A stretch of DNA of 64,000 nucleotides from NCBI RefSeq assembly GCF_044987625.1, contig NZ_JBJDSB010000002.1, forward strand, positions 1,232,404 to 1,296,403, given 5' to 3'. Positions 45,110 through 52,714 of the stretch are shown here, piece after piece. The notes below the pieces were generated by a model, which was given only the letters and a program-made list of their open reading frames with translations, was not told where the DNA came from and searched no databases. The stretch is from Desulfobaculum sp044987625 (lineage in GTDB: Bacteria; Desulfobacterota; Desulfovibrionia; Desulfovibrionales; Desulfovibrionaceae). The position numbers and the translations under genes are program-made. Position 1 is the first letter of the stretch; each line of letters begins with the position of its first letter.

Positions 45110-45730
45110 CTACTCCGCTCCAACCGCCGCGATGGCGAGGCGTTGCTTGGCCAGATGGATGCGCACAAGGGCGCGGTCGCAGGCGCTGATGGGCAGCGGG
45201 GAGTCCAGCTGGGGCAGGATATCCGCCACAAGGAAGACCTGTGTCCCGGCGCGGGCGTTCGCGTCTGCAACGCGCGCCATCACAAAGCTGACCAGCTCGC
45301 TGTAGCTCCCGGCCTGCGCCAGAAAAGCCTCGATAGTGTCGATAACAGCCAGCGCCTCACGTGCGGTGTAGAGCTCCGCCTTCACTGCGGCGGCGTTCGC
45401 CACGATAAGCAGGCCCGACGCGGCGCGCGGGTCCGGCATCTTCTCCAAAATGAGCGAGGGCTGGCCCTCGCACGGCGCAGGCGGCGTGTAGGCGGGAGCG
45501 GTCTGCGTGGCGCAGGCCGCAAGGAGCATGGCGCACAGCGGCAGCGGAAGAAGTAGCACCTTGAGCTTGCGGCCCGTGGCGGCGCCCAGTGCGGCCTTGG
45601 CGCCCGTGACCAGCAGGTCGTCCCACTTGCAGGGCGTTGCGGCCACCACCTTGTCCACCACCAACGTCCCCAGCGCGATAATCTCCCAATTGGCCTTCAA
45701 AAAACCAAGAATCACGGCAAGCGTCCCCAT
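45110..45730 (-). CDS. Membrane protein with internal lipobox, lysis block
   Basis: A 206-residue protein. The N-terminal 22 residues form a first membrane segment (MGTLAVILGFLKANWEIIAL), a linker (VVAATPCKWDDLLVTGAKAA) follows, and around residues 57-75 a second hydrophobic run ends in the lipobox LLAAC followed by the Pro-rich TQTAPAYTPPAP, as in o-spanins. The remaining ~130 residues are helical. An internal start GTG or ATG before the lipobox could yield a separate lipoprotein, but it lacks a good ribosome site. GGAGG precedes the ATG at 45730; a longer frame to 45895 overlaps the M15 gene and is not used. Confidence 0.68.
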   Translation of the reverse strand: MGTLAVILGFLKANWEIIALGTLVVDKVVAATPCKWDDLLVTGAKAALGAATGRKLKVLLLPLPLCAMLLAACATQTAPAYTPPAPCEGQPSLILEKMPDPRAASGLLIVANAAAVKAELYTAREALAVIDTIEAFLAQAGSYSELVSFVMARVADANARAGTQVFLVADILPQLDSPLPISACDRALVRIHLAKQRLAIAAVGAE

Positions 45731-45744
45731 ACGATCCTCCGGGG

Positions 45745-46278
45745 CTACATATTCAGACTCCGCAGCATCTCGGCAATGCCAAGCCACGGCACCACATGCT
45801 CGTACCTGTCGAAGCTGCACAGGTACTGCCCCCACGCATCGCGCACCCAATAGAGCCGGCGCCCGTTGTCGCGGGGACGAAGGTCGATATGCCAAAACGG
45901 CCGCATGCGCTTACGCCCGCGCCGGGTGCAGAAACCAAAGGGATAAAACCCAATGGCCCCAACGCCCTCGCGCGCGGCGATATGCGCAAACTGCCGCTCA
46001 AAACTCAGGGGACGGCCGCCCGGCGCCGGCCCAAAGCGGAAGTCCACAGCAAGGGCCCTCTCGCGGCCCGGTATGTCTGGGAAAACGTAATGGTAGGATT
46101 TCGGGGAATGCCCCTCAGTGGCGTAGGAGCACAGGACGATAAACGGCGCGCCGGAAGCCTCGCGGATGGCATTGGCCTCATAGATCAAGGCCGGAGCCAC
46201 CACCTCCACCCGAGGCCCCCACTCTCCGGGCACAAAATGCGGAGCCAAACTCCAGTCCACCGCATCACCATGCACCAT
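45745..46278 (-). CDS. Peptidase M15-like endolysin
   Basis: A 177-residue protein with zinc-binding residues of M15 D-Ala-D-Ala-type peptidases: H57 or H63 in ATEGHSPKSYHYV, D79 in ALAVDFRFG, and H130 in WHIDLRPR. Such proteins cut peptidoglycan stem peptides and act as phage endolysins. It is 15 bp upstream of a lipobox/membrane gene and a coiled-coil membrane gene, so the three form a lysis block. The start is uncertain: ATG at 46278 has GGGAG only at long distance; a TTG at 46326 is in the preceding terminator. Confidence 0.78.
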   Translation of the reverse strand: MVHGDAVDWSLAPHFVPGEWGPRVEVVAPALIYEANAIREASGAPFIVLCSYATEGHSPKSYHYVFPDIPGRERALAVDFRFGPAPGGRPLSFERQFAHIAAREGVGAIGFYPFGFCTRRGRKRMRPFWHIDLRPRDNGRRLYWVRDAWGQYLCSFDRYEHVVPWLGIAEMLRSLNM

Positions 46279-46323
46279 CCCAAAACCCCGCTCCCGTAGC
46301 CCGCCTTGCCAGCCAAACGCCAA

Positions 46324-46355
46324 CAAAAAAGCCGGGCTGATTTTTCAGCTCGGCT
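46324..46355 (-). terminator. Rho-independent terminator at the end of the moron cassette
   Basis: Stem AGCCGAGCTGA with TCAGCCCGGCT (one mismatch), loop of ~5 nt, followed on the minus strand by TTTTTTG. It lies between the 165-residue moron gene and the endolysin gene, inside what would otherwise be one operon. Confidence 0.85.
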
Positions 46356-46488
46356 ATAACACGGGGTTTTGGGAAGGGACGTGCCAGGGAGTTACTAGGG
46401 ATGCACCAGGGCGGTGCCAGGGAGGGGGTTGACAGCCTCCCCGAGTGGCTAGCCCAAACTGTTCCTCTGCAACAAATTTATGAGTAAA

Positions 46489-46986
46489 TCATTCCGTAAC
46501 CATTGACATTTGAATTAATTCAGAATCATTTATTTCACCATTATAATACTTCAGCAGTGTAAATACTATCTCTTTCATACTGACATCGCCAATGTGGGCA
46601 ACATAATACATAAAAGGCGCCTTATTCGATATCACATCCAAATGTACCCACTTCCCGCCTCGCCTACACGCCAAACCACCCTCTGCAAGACTTTCTGCCA
46701 TACTCCACAAGTCTTCTTGTGTTGCCCCACTTCTATTCATGATATCTGATATGAAGCCATCTTGCATACACAGGTCAAGATACTCCAGCTTTGCTGCTTC
46801 GTATCTGAGTGCCTTCGTTTGTTGCGAATTTGGATTTAATTCCATTTCATTAAGCTGATCTAACAGAGCACCTGCAGCTGAACCACCATCCTGGTAATAT
46901 TTATAGTCTTGGCAAAGTTCATTCTGTAACTTAACCAACTTTGCTTCCCTACTTGTAGGATTAAAGAACCTAGATATAAAACCCAT
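46489..46986 (-). CDS. Hypothetical moron protein, low GC
   Basis: A 165-residue soluble protein (MGFISRFFNPTSREAKLVKL, then FISDIMNRSGATQEDLWSMA, RRGGKWVHLDVISNKAPFMY) of unknown family. AGAGGTG precedes the ATG at 46986; a longer frame into the upstream gene is not supported. Base composition is clearly lower in GC than the flanking phage genes. It follows the two-helix gene by 10 bp, so they form a pair. Confidence 0.68.
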   Translation of the reverse strand: MGFISRFFNPTSREAKLVKLQNELCQDYKYYQDGGSAAGALLDQLNEMELNPNSQQTKALRYEAAKLEYLDLCMQDGFISDIMNRSGATQEDLWSMAESLAEGGLACRRGGKWVHLDVISNKAPFMYYVAHIGDVSMKEIVFTLLKYYNGEINDSELIQMSMVTE

Positions 46987-46996
46987 CGCACACCTC

Positions 46997-47239
46997 TTAA
47001 GCCTGCCCGATTGATATTGAACCTGAAAGCGCAGCCGCAATAAACCATGCTATAATCCACGTTACTATCTGATGCACCCAAGGAGAGCCAAAACTCTTAC
47101 CTTCTTCACCCTTCTCTAGAGCAATACGAAAAAAGATTTGGTTCCCAATGCATGTCACAACAAAAAACACACCGCCAGCTATTACACCGAGTTGATAGCC
47201 GACGACTATTGTTATCAGAATTGAAGCTGCTAACGGCAT
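46997..47239 (-). CDS. Small two-helix membrane protein, moron
   Basis: An 80-residue protein that is mostly hydrophobic: helices near 6-32 (ILITIVVGYQLGVIAGGVFF) and 55-75 (QIVTWIIAWFIAAALSG), with an acidic/basic loop EKGEEGKS between. It pairs with the downstream 165-residue gene in low-GC DNA. Could be superinfection exclusion or a small toxin, but nothing in the sequence proves this. A G-rich ribosome site (AGGGGG) sits rather far from the ATG. Confidence 0.6.
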   Translation of the reverse strand: MPLAASILITIVVGYQLGVIAGGVFFVVTCIGNQIFFRIALEKGEEGKSFGSPWVHQIVTWIIAWFIAAALSGSISIGQA

Positions 47240-47409
47240 AAACTTGTCATCCCCCTCACACTTAAAGGACAGTTGTTGAAAAAGCTAAAATACAAAAAAA
47301 ACAACGCATAACCTTCACCCTTCAACCAAAGTAAAAACAAATAATAAAAATAGAGTTAAAAATAAACCCCTTATTCCCGACCAAACCTATTGCATACCAA
47401 TTGACAAAC

Positions 47410-47559
47410 TTACCAATCTACGCGCAAGAACTCCCTTTCAGTCAAAATAGGCGGGCATCGATATTCACTAACCCAGTACATAAGCTTCTTTTCCCCTACT
47501 TTAAAAAAAGCCTTCGACTCCCGCTTTCCACAAATCATTCTCGGCTGCTGGTAGTCCAT
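47410..47559 (-). CDS. Small DNA-binding-type protein, paralogue of the 71-residue gene
   Basis: A 49-residue protein, MDYQQPRMICGKRESKAFFK then VGEKKLMYWVSEYRCP, which aligns with the first ~38 residues of the 71-residue gene at 48867-49082 (QQ-x-RM-x2-GKRE-x3-FF-x-GEKKLM-x-W). The leader GTTGGAGG..ACTGATG is also shared. It lacks the C-terminal half seen in the other copy, so it may be truncated but is still open with a GGAGG ribosome site. Confidence 0.65.
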   Translation of the reverse strand: MDYQQPRMICGKRESKAFFKVGEKKLMYWVSEYRCPPILTEREFLRVDW

Positions 47560-47674
47560 CAGTTCCTCCAACACTACTCGTTGTCCTTCTTTGAATTCAT
47601 ACAGCCCCGAGCACAGGGACGACGAAAGAGCAAACCGGCCTCTCTCGCCGCGCCCCATTCACCAACTTGCCACC

Positions 47675-48796
47675 TCACCACACCAAATCATACGCCACGC
47701 TTCGCCCCTTTTTGGCGCGCTGTGAAAGGATACCCTTTTCCACCAGGTCCGTGATTTCACGGTAGGCGGTGGCGCGGGAGGCTTTGGTCATGCCGCTGTA
47801 TTTGCGGTTTGTCAGGCCGCCTTCAAAGCCGCCCCCGAGGTGCTCTGGCCCTGCGTCGAGGAGTCTGTTGACGACTTTGCGTTGGCGGTCCGTCAGTGGG
47901 GTTGCGGCGTGCTTGCGCCAGAACTCTGCCTTGAGAAGCACGCGGGCCATGGTTTGGCCGGCGGTTTTGACTGAAAGGCGGACCTGCTCAAGGAACCACA
48001 GCAGCCACTCGGTCACATCGCCGTCGCCCTTTTGGGTCTGCTCCAGAACGTCGTAATACTCGTTGCGGCGGCTCATGATCTGCGCGGACAAGCTGTAATA
48101 GCGCACCGAACGCCTTTCATCCTGCGCCAAAGCCAAATCCGTGAGCGTTCGGGCGATGCGGCCGTTGCCATCGTCGAAGGGGTGGATGGTCACAAAACGC
48201 AGGTGCGCCAGCCCGGCCCGAAGCACTCCGTCCAGCCCCTGACGGCTCTGCTCCCACCAGGACACAAAGGACGCCATCTCGTGCTCCAAAGCGCTGGGAC
48301 GCGGGGCCACATAGTGGACCTTGGGCCGGTTGATTGGCCCGGACACCACCTCCATATGCTCGTCGCGCCACGCCCCAACTACAATGCGCTTCAGGCCAGA
48401 TTGCCCGGTCGGGAATAATGCGGCGTGCCACGAGCAGATGCGCTCCAGCGTAAGCGGCTGCTCATAGTTTCGGGTGGCGTCGAGCAGCACTTCCACCAAG
48501 CCATCCGTGGCGCGGCTGGCCGGACGCAAGCCGCCTTGCTCAAGGCCCAGATGCGTTGCTACAGACGAACGCACCATCTCGCGGTCGAGCTTTTCGCCCT
48601 CAATCGCTGCGGTTTGGATTGCGTCCTCTTCCAGTGTTTCAGCCTGCGCCGCAAGGTCATCCTCAAAGCCGGAGCTCTCCAGCTGCGCCTGCAGCCGGCC
48701 TTGCTCCCGCCGGCACTCGGCAAGAGGTTCAAGCAGCTTCGATGAATCCCACGTAAAATCAGGCCAGTTTGCCTGTTCCCAGATATATTGAGGCAT
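47675..48796 (-). CDS. Fic-family protein with N-terminal DUF4172-type domain and C-terminal winged helix
   Basis: A 373-residue protein. The catalytic motif HPFDDGNGRIAR (residues 205-216, His205) matches H-x-F-x-D/E-GNG-x2-R, so the AMP-transfer site is intact. An inhibitory helix motif TAAIEG (residues 62-67; S/T-x3-E-G/N) lies at the N terminus, so it is a class II-like self-inhibited Fic. The N-terminal segment (PQYIWEQANWPDFTWDS) is typical of DUF4172 Fic proteins. The C terminus (~310-373, SGMTKASRATAYREITDLVE) is a winged helix, which could bind its own operator. AGGAG precedes the ATG and abuts a 27-bp inverted repeat. It is inserted between phage genes as a moron and may act as a toxin or host-modifying factor. 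Confidence 0.9.
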   Translation of the reverse strand: MPQYIWEQANWPDFTWDSSKLLEPLAECRREQGRLQAQLESSGFEDDLAAQAETLEEDAIQTAAIEGEKLDREMVRSSVATHLGLEQGGLRPASRATDGLVEVLLDATRNYEQPLTLERICSWHAALFPTGQSGLKRIVVGAWRDEHMEVVSGPINRPKVHYVAPRPSALEHEMASFVSWWEQSRQGLDGVLRAGLAHLRFVTIHPFDDGNGRIARTLTDLALAQDERRSVRYYSLSAQIMSRRNEYYDVLEQTQKGDGDVTEWLLWFLEQVRLSVKTAGQTMARVLLKAEFWRKHAATPLTDRQRKVVNRLLDAGPEHLGGGFEGGLTNRKYSGMTKASRATAYREITDLVEKGILSQRAKKGRSVAYDLVW

Positions 48797-48806
48797 TTAC
48801 GGCTCC

Positions 48807-48833
48807 TAATCGCTTCACTATTTGAAGCGATTA
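48807..48833. promoter_or_regulatory. 27-bp inverted repeat next to the fic ribosome site
   Basis: Perfect 11-bp arms TAATCGCTTCA and TGAAGCGATTA separated by 5 nt. One arm touches the ribosome site of the Fic gene (bases 48803-48807); an extra GCTTCA half-site follows at 48846. Most likely an operator for autoregulation by the Fic protein's winged helix, or an mRNA hairpin. Confidence 0.65.
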
Positions 48834-48866
48834 TTACGCAGAAACGCTTCATGCGCAAGCCCGCGC

Positions 48867-49082
48867 TCACGACAAGCGGTAGGAATCATCACGTTTTGGG
48901 CTCGGGCCAAAGGCTTCGGCGTACCACTCCGTCAAATCACCGGACCACGCGCGGTACACACCCTGCGTATCGGGATAGGCCGGGCAATCCAGCTCTTTGA
49001 TCCACTTCATGAGTTTCTTTTCGCCGATGCCGAAGAACTGCATAAGTTCACGCTTGCCGCTGAGCATTCTGGACTGCTGCAT
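48867..49082 (-). CDS. Small helix-turn-helix protein of phage late region
   Basis: A 71-residue protein (MQQSRMLSGKRELMQFFGIG then EKKLMKWIKELDCPAYPD) with a helix-turn-helix of the excisionase/MerR-like or terminase small subunit-like type. Its ATG overlaps the TGA of the upstream gene (TGATG) with GGAGG before it. A shorter paralogue lies at 47410-47559 on the far side of the Fic gene. Confidence 0.72.
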   Translation of the reverse strand: MQQSRMLSGKRELMQFFGIGEKKLMKWIKELDCPAYPDTQGVYRAWSGDLTEWYAEAFGPSPKRDDSYRLS

Positions 49083-49735
49083 CAGTACCCTCCAACACTA
49101 TCCGCCGGGCCTGCTGCCACGCGGCGCCGGGTGGTGGGGTTTGGGGTGGTGAATTCGAGGGCGGCCAGAGCGCAGAAGAAGGCGGCCGCTGGCGGGTGGT
49201 CGTCGAAGGCGACGCCGGTGAGATCCGGCGGGAAGGTGGCGAGGTCGCCGGGGATGAGGCTTTCGCCGAAGTGGAGCGTTTTCTGGGTGGCGACGCGTTT
49301 GCGAACCATGGCGTTGTAGAGCGTTAGGGCGTTGCCGTCGTAGTAGTGCGGGGGCGCGGTCACGCGGACTCTGGCGCCGCGCTCGCGCTCCAGCTCGCGG
49401 TTGAGCTCGCGCAAGGCGGTGTGCTCGAAAACCGACTGCGGCGCGTACCACATGGGCACCAGCCACAACCGCGCTAGCTCCAGCGCGCACCGTAAAAGCG
49501 GCTCCGGGTGCATGAAGGACTCGCCCTGCCATTCCGTTGCCTCAGTCAGACGCCGGACATGACGCACGCCGAAGTCCGGATCCTTCTTGAGGTCCTCCCC
49601 GAGCACCACGAGGAATCCCGGCTTCCCGCGCGCCGGCCAAGCAAGGCCGCCCGCCACGCGGCTGAACTGCCGTCCGTCCCCGGCCTCCAAAAAGGCCCCA
49701 GCCATTGCCGTTTCCTGTTTTGTGAGTTGCCGCAT
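49082..49735 (-). CDS. Phage protein of unknown function after terminase
   Basis: A 217-residue soluble protein (TKQETAMAGAFLEAGDGRQF, then GVRHVRRLTEATEWQGESFM, DPDFG). It is coupled to both neighbours (4-bp gap from the terminase stop, overlap with the HTH start). Its place immediately behind the large terminase suggests a packaging-related role, but I do not recognise the family. Confidence 0.72.
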   Translation of the reverse strand: MRQLTKQETAMAGAFLEAGDGRQFSRVAGGLAWPARGKPGFLVVLGEDLKKDPDFGVRHVRRLTEATEWQGESFMHPEPLLRCALELARLWLVPMWYAPQSVFEHTALRELNRELERERGARVRVTAPPHYYDGNALTLYNAMVRKRVATQKTLHFGESLIPGDLATFPPDLTGVAFDDHPPAAAFFCALAALEFTTPNPTTRRRVAAGPADSVGGY

Positions 49736-49738
49736 CGC

Positions 49739-51325
49739 TTACCCCATGTCGCAGTCGCCGTAGTAGCTGCCCTCGCAGCGCCGCATGGCCACGGTCATGT
49801 AATTCATGGCGTGGCGGAAGTGGTCCTCCTGCGAAAGCTTCACGTACACGTACTTTTTGCTGCCGTCGTCGCGCTCCTCCAGCTTCTTTGCGAGGTTGTT
49901 GCAATGCGCGGCGAACGTCTCCACCACTCCGCAATATTTGGGCAACACCACCTGCCCTTTGAGAAGCACGTGCTGGGAATCATCGAGGCTTTCGGTGCGA
50001 TTCACCGTCACCACCTGCTTGGCCTCGTTCCACGCGTAGCCGCCGCGCTGCTGCTCCGAGTAGAAGCAGCAAAACACCTTGCCGGGATGCCGCTGCGCAA
50101 AGGCCCGCGCGGGGCGCATTTCCGGCTGGGCGTCTACCACGCAGCAGGCCACGTTGAACTCGTCCATGAGGCGGTCCAGCTCCTCCCAGTCGCCGTACTC
50201 CCCCAGGTGCGCCACAGTATCCGGATGCCGCCGCCCCACCACCACGTGCAGCTTGCCGCCCTGATCCACGCCCATGACGCACGGCCCCTTATCGCTCGAC
50301 GCCACACCGTGTGTGCCGCAGAGCGCCAAAATCTGCTCCCGCGAGAGGCGGTTTTCCGCCTCGATGTAGGGCATACCCAGCACGTAGTTGTGGAAGTCCC
50401 CCGGCTTCTTGGTCGTGCGGTAGCCGTGCAGAATCTCCGCCGGGCTGACGAAGGACGAGAAGAGCTGCGAGTAGTGGTAGCCGCGCACCTCGGTCACGCT
50501 TGGATATTTTGCCACCCACCGCCCCTGCGTGACGTCCAGCTCGCCGTTGCGGCACTGCTGGCACAGGCGGATCACCTCCCCGTCCGCCTTCTCCCACAGC
50601 ACCTCCTCCAGCGGGTGTTCCTCCATGCACGTGTACTGCCCACACCTCGGGCACCGCACGTGCCAGTAGCGCTGGTCCGAAAGCTGGAATTGGCGGTCGA
50701 TGCCGAAGTCCGGGATGGTCGGATTGGAGAGATAGCGCTCCCACTTGTAGTCCGAGTGGCCGAGGCGGCCCTTGGCGGCTTCCTCCACGCCCGTCGGCAT
50801 AAGATCGTACTCGTCATAGAGCACCATGTCGCAGGGGTCGGAGCGCAGGCCCTCCGCCGATTTTGTGCCCCGGAAGATGAGGTTGGTGCCGCACATACGC
50901 TTGAGGCCCACGCTGTCCGTATCGCGCATGAAGGCGCCGATTTCCTCGGGGTTGTCCTCTACCAACGGGTTCACGCGCGAGCGCACAAAATCGCCGACGC
51001 CGGACTTGGACGGGAACAGGTACAGAATGCCCACAAACGGCATGAACCGCGCCGAGTAGAACGTCGTCAGCATGGCCTTCACGCTGTTGCCCATCTGCGC
51101 GCACTTTTCCTCCACCTGCCGGGGATGGTCGTCGCGGTAGGGTTCTTCGAGGTACTCGTGCCGGTCGAACGTAAACCACCCCCGGTCCAGCCGCAGCTGC
51201 TTCTGCTCCGCCCATTGCCCCACGTTTTCGGGGCGCGGCCCGGAGTCGTGGTGCCCCGTGGCCTCCTGCAGCTTGTAGGTGAACTCGCTCAGGAGCCCGC
51301 CGCCGTAAAAGCCTTGCTTCATCAT
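49739..51325 (-). CDS. Phage terminase large subunit (GpA-like)
   Basis: A 528-residue packaging motor. The deviant Walker A reads KCAQMGNSVKAML (residues 74-86), Walker B DMVLYDEYD (166-174). A zinc ribbon is visible (CPRCGQYTC ... CQQC). The C-terminal nuclease domain contains VMGVDQGG and CCVVDAQPEM Asp residues. Start ATG at 51325 (or 51322) follows a G-rich site GCGGGGAATGACGGC; the longer frame to 51397 has no site. It is separated from the small subunit gene by ~680 bp of noncoding or unassigned DNA. Confidence 0.88.
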   Translation of the reverse strand: MMKQGFYGGGLLSEFTYKLQEATGHHDSGPRPENVGQWAEQKQLRLDRGWFTFDRHEYLEEPYRDDHPRQVEEKCAQMGNSVKAMLTTFYSARFMPFVGILYLFPSKSGVGDFVRSRVNPLVEDNPEEIGAFMRDTDSVGLKRMCGTNLIFRGTKSAEGLRSDPCDMVLYDEYDLMPTGVEEAAKGRLGHSDYKWERYLSNPTIPDFGIDRQFQLSDQRYWHVRCPRCGQYTCMEEHPLEEVLWEKADGEVIRLCQQCRNGELDVTQGRWVAKYPSVTEVRGYHYSQLFSSFVSPAEILHGYRTTKKPGDFHNYVLGMPYIEAENRLSREQILALCGTHGVASSDKGPCVMGVDQGGKLHVVVGRRHPDTVAHLGEYGDWEELDRLMDEFNVACCVVDAQPEMRPARAFAQRHPGKVFCCFYSEQQRGGYAWNEAKQVVTVNRTESLDDSQHVLLKGQVVLPKYCGVVETFAAHCNNLAKKLEERDDGSKKYVYVKLSQEDHFRHAMNYMTVAMRRCEGSYYGDCDMG

Positions 51326-52002
51326 GCCGTCATTCCCCGCTGTGGCCGCCGCGCCGCCGCTTTGTGGCTCTCGATAGCCTGCGCCGCCGCGCGCCAATTT
51401 TGCGCTCTCGTTTGCCCTGCTGTTGGCGTCTGCCGCCGTGCCCCGGCGATTTTCCGCCAGCCAAAAATCCCAGAAAAATTTCCAAGCGACACACGCCCGC
51501 CAGAGCGAAATACCCCCAGGGGGATGATGGCGCGGGTACCTCCGGCTGCGCCCCCGTACCCCCCTCTGCCCCTGCGCCCATTTCCGCCTCTGCGCGCCGT
51601 CCTGGCCGCTTTCGCGCCCCTCGTGGCCTCCAGAGCCGGTTCGTGCTGCCTTGTGTCGCGCGCTCCGTCCGGCTCACTTCCCGAGATGGGAGAGACACCA
51701 CTCCCCAATTCGCCAACAGTCTCCCACGGCAGGCCTTCGACCCGCCCTTCCTGGAGCCGTCATGCCCAGCGTCTACCGAGGATAGGCGCTTTTCGCCGAG
51801 CTACATTGAAACTGCGTAATACCGTTAGCCGCCTATTGTCTCATAATGGTAGTTGTGTAAACTTTGAGCTTCCTCAATACGGCTGTAGAACCAAAAGGTT
51901 AATGGAGTCCGGCCGCGCATTTTAAAAAATCAGCCAGGATTGCCGCCTCAAACGCACGCCCTGTGCCACAAATCCGCTCAAATCTGACCACCAGGCGCAT
52001 AC
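51326..52002. other. 677-bp gap between terminase subunits; no assured gene
   Basis: Minus-strand frames of 128 residues (51322-51708 and 51330-51716) are Arg/Gly-rich and unlike each other's neighbours; the first ends in ATGA overlapping the terL start and might be coupled, but no homology-like pattern was seen. From about 51780 to 52000 the DNA is less GC-rich and may hold a late promoter or pac/cos site. No promoter is assigned. Confidence 0.4.
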
Positions 52003-52623
52003 TTAGCATTCGATGGCCTCCCCGAAGTCCAAGGCGCTTCGCGCCGCATTCACCTCCACCAGCCGCTCCGTAATGCGCTTTTGCACCTCGGGCGCCGCCC
52101 GGCCGATCTCCTCCAGCACCACCGCCTGAAACTCCTGCACCTGCTTAAGGTCGTAGATTTTAGCCTTCATGGAGAAGTCCAGCTCCAACTGCTTGCGCAG
52201 CTCGCCCTGCAGCTTCACGCACGCCGTCAGCAGGTCCGAACGGCCGCCGGCAAGACGCAGGAGCTTTGCTCTCGCAGCAGAAGAAGCCTTTGTTTCCCCC
52301 TCCAAGACAAGATGGACAAGATCCAAAAGCTCGCGAGCCTGACGGCCAATGGCCTCCAACTGTTCACCCGTTGACAACTGCCGTTCCAAAATGCGTTGCG
52401 CCGAGAACAAACTCACATTGCGAGAAACCACAGCCTCGAGCCGCCTTTTCCGGTTCGAAATGGCCGACTCACGAACGCCAAGTAGCGCCGCTACCTCTTT
52501 TTGTGAGTCCGCACAGGCCAGGAGCACATGAAACTCTTCCCGCGTTACCGAAGGCTGTTCGCCGCGCGCTTTTGCATGCTTGCACCGCTCAACGAGTCGT
52601 TCGTAGCTTTTCCGTATGCTCAT
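52003..52623 (-). CDS. Phage terminase small subunit-like protein
   Basis: A 206-residue protein. Residues ~38-65 (DSQKEVAALLGVRESAISNR) are a helix-turn-helix; the rest is helical and ends with KAKIYDLKQVQEFQAVVLEE then IGRAAPEVQKRITERLVEVN, a C-terminal pattern of phage small terminases. It precedes the large terminase gene, as is usual. AAGGA precedes the ATG. Confidence 0.72.
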   Translation of the reverse strand: MSIRKSYERLVERCKHAKARGEQPSVTREEFHVLLACADSQKEVAALLGVRESAISNRKRRLEAVVSRNVSLFSAQRILERQLSTGEQLEAIGRQARELLDLVHLVLEGETKASSAARAKLLRLAGGRSDLLTACVKLQGELRKQLELDFSMKAKIYDLKQVQEFQAVVLEEIGRAAPEVQKRITERLVEVNAARSALDFGEAIEC

Positions 52624-52714
52624 AGCGCCATCCTTCCTTCACAGTCCTCATCCACGCGTTCATCACTCTCGTTTCGCCGCAGTTCACACAAATCGCTGTC
52701 GCTTTACGTTTTCT

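Noticed and set aside
46381..46424. Possible small repeat array (GTGCCAGGGAG twice, 33 bp apart)
   Set aside because: Only two exact copies; not a CRISPR and no spacer pattern.
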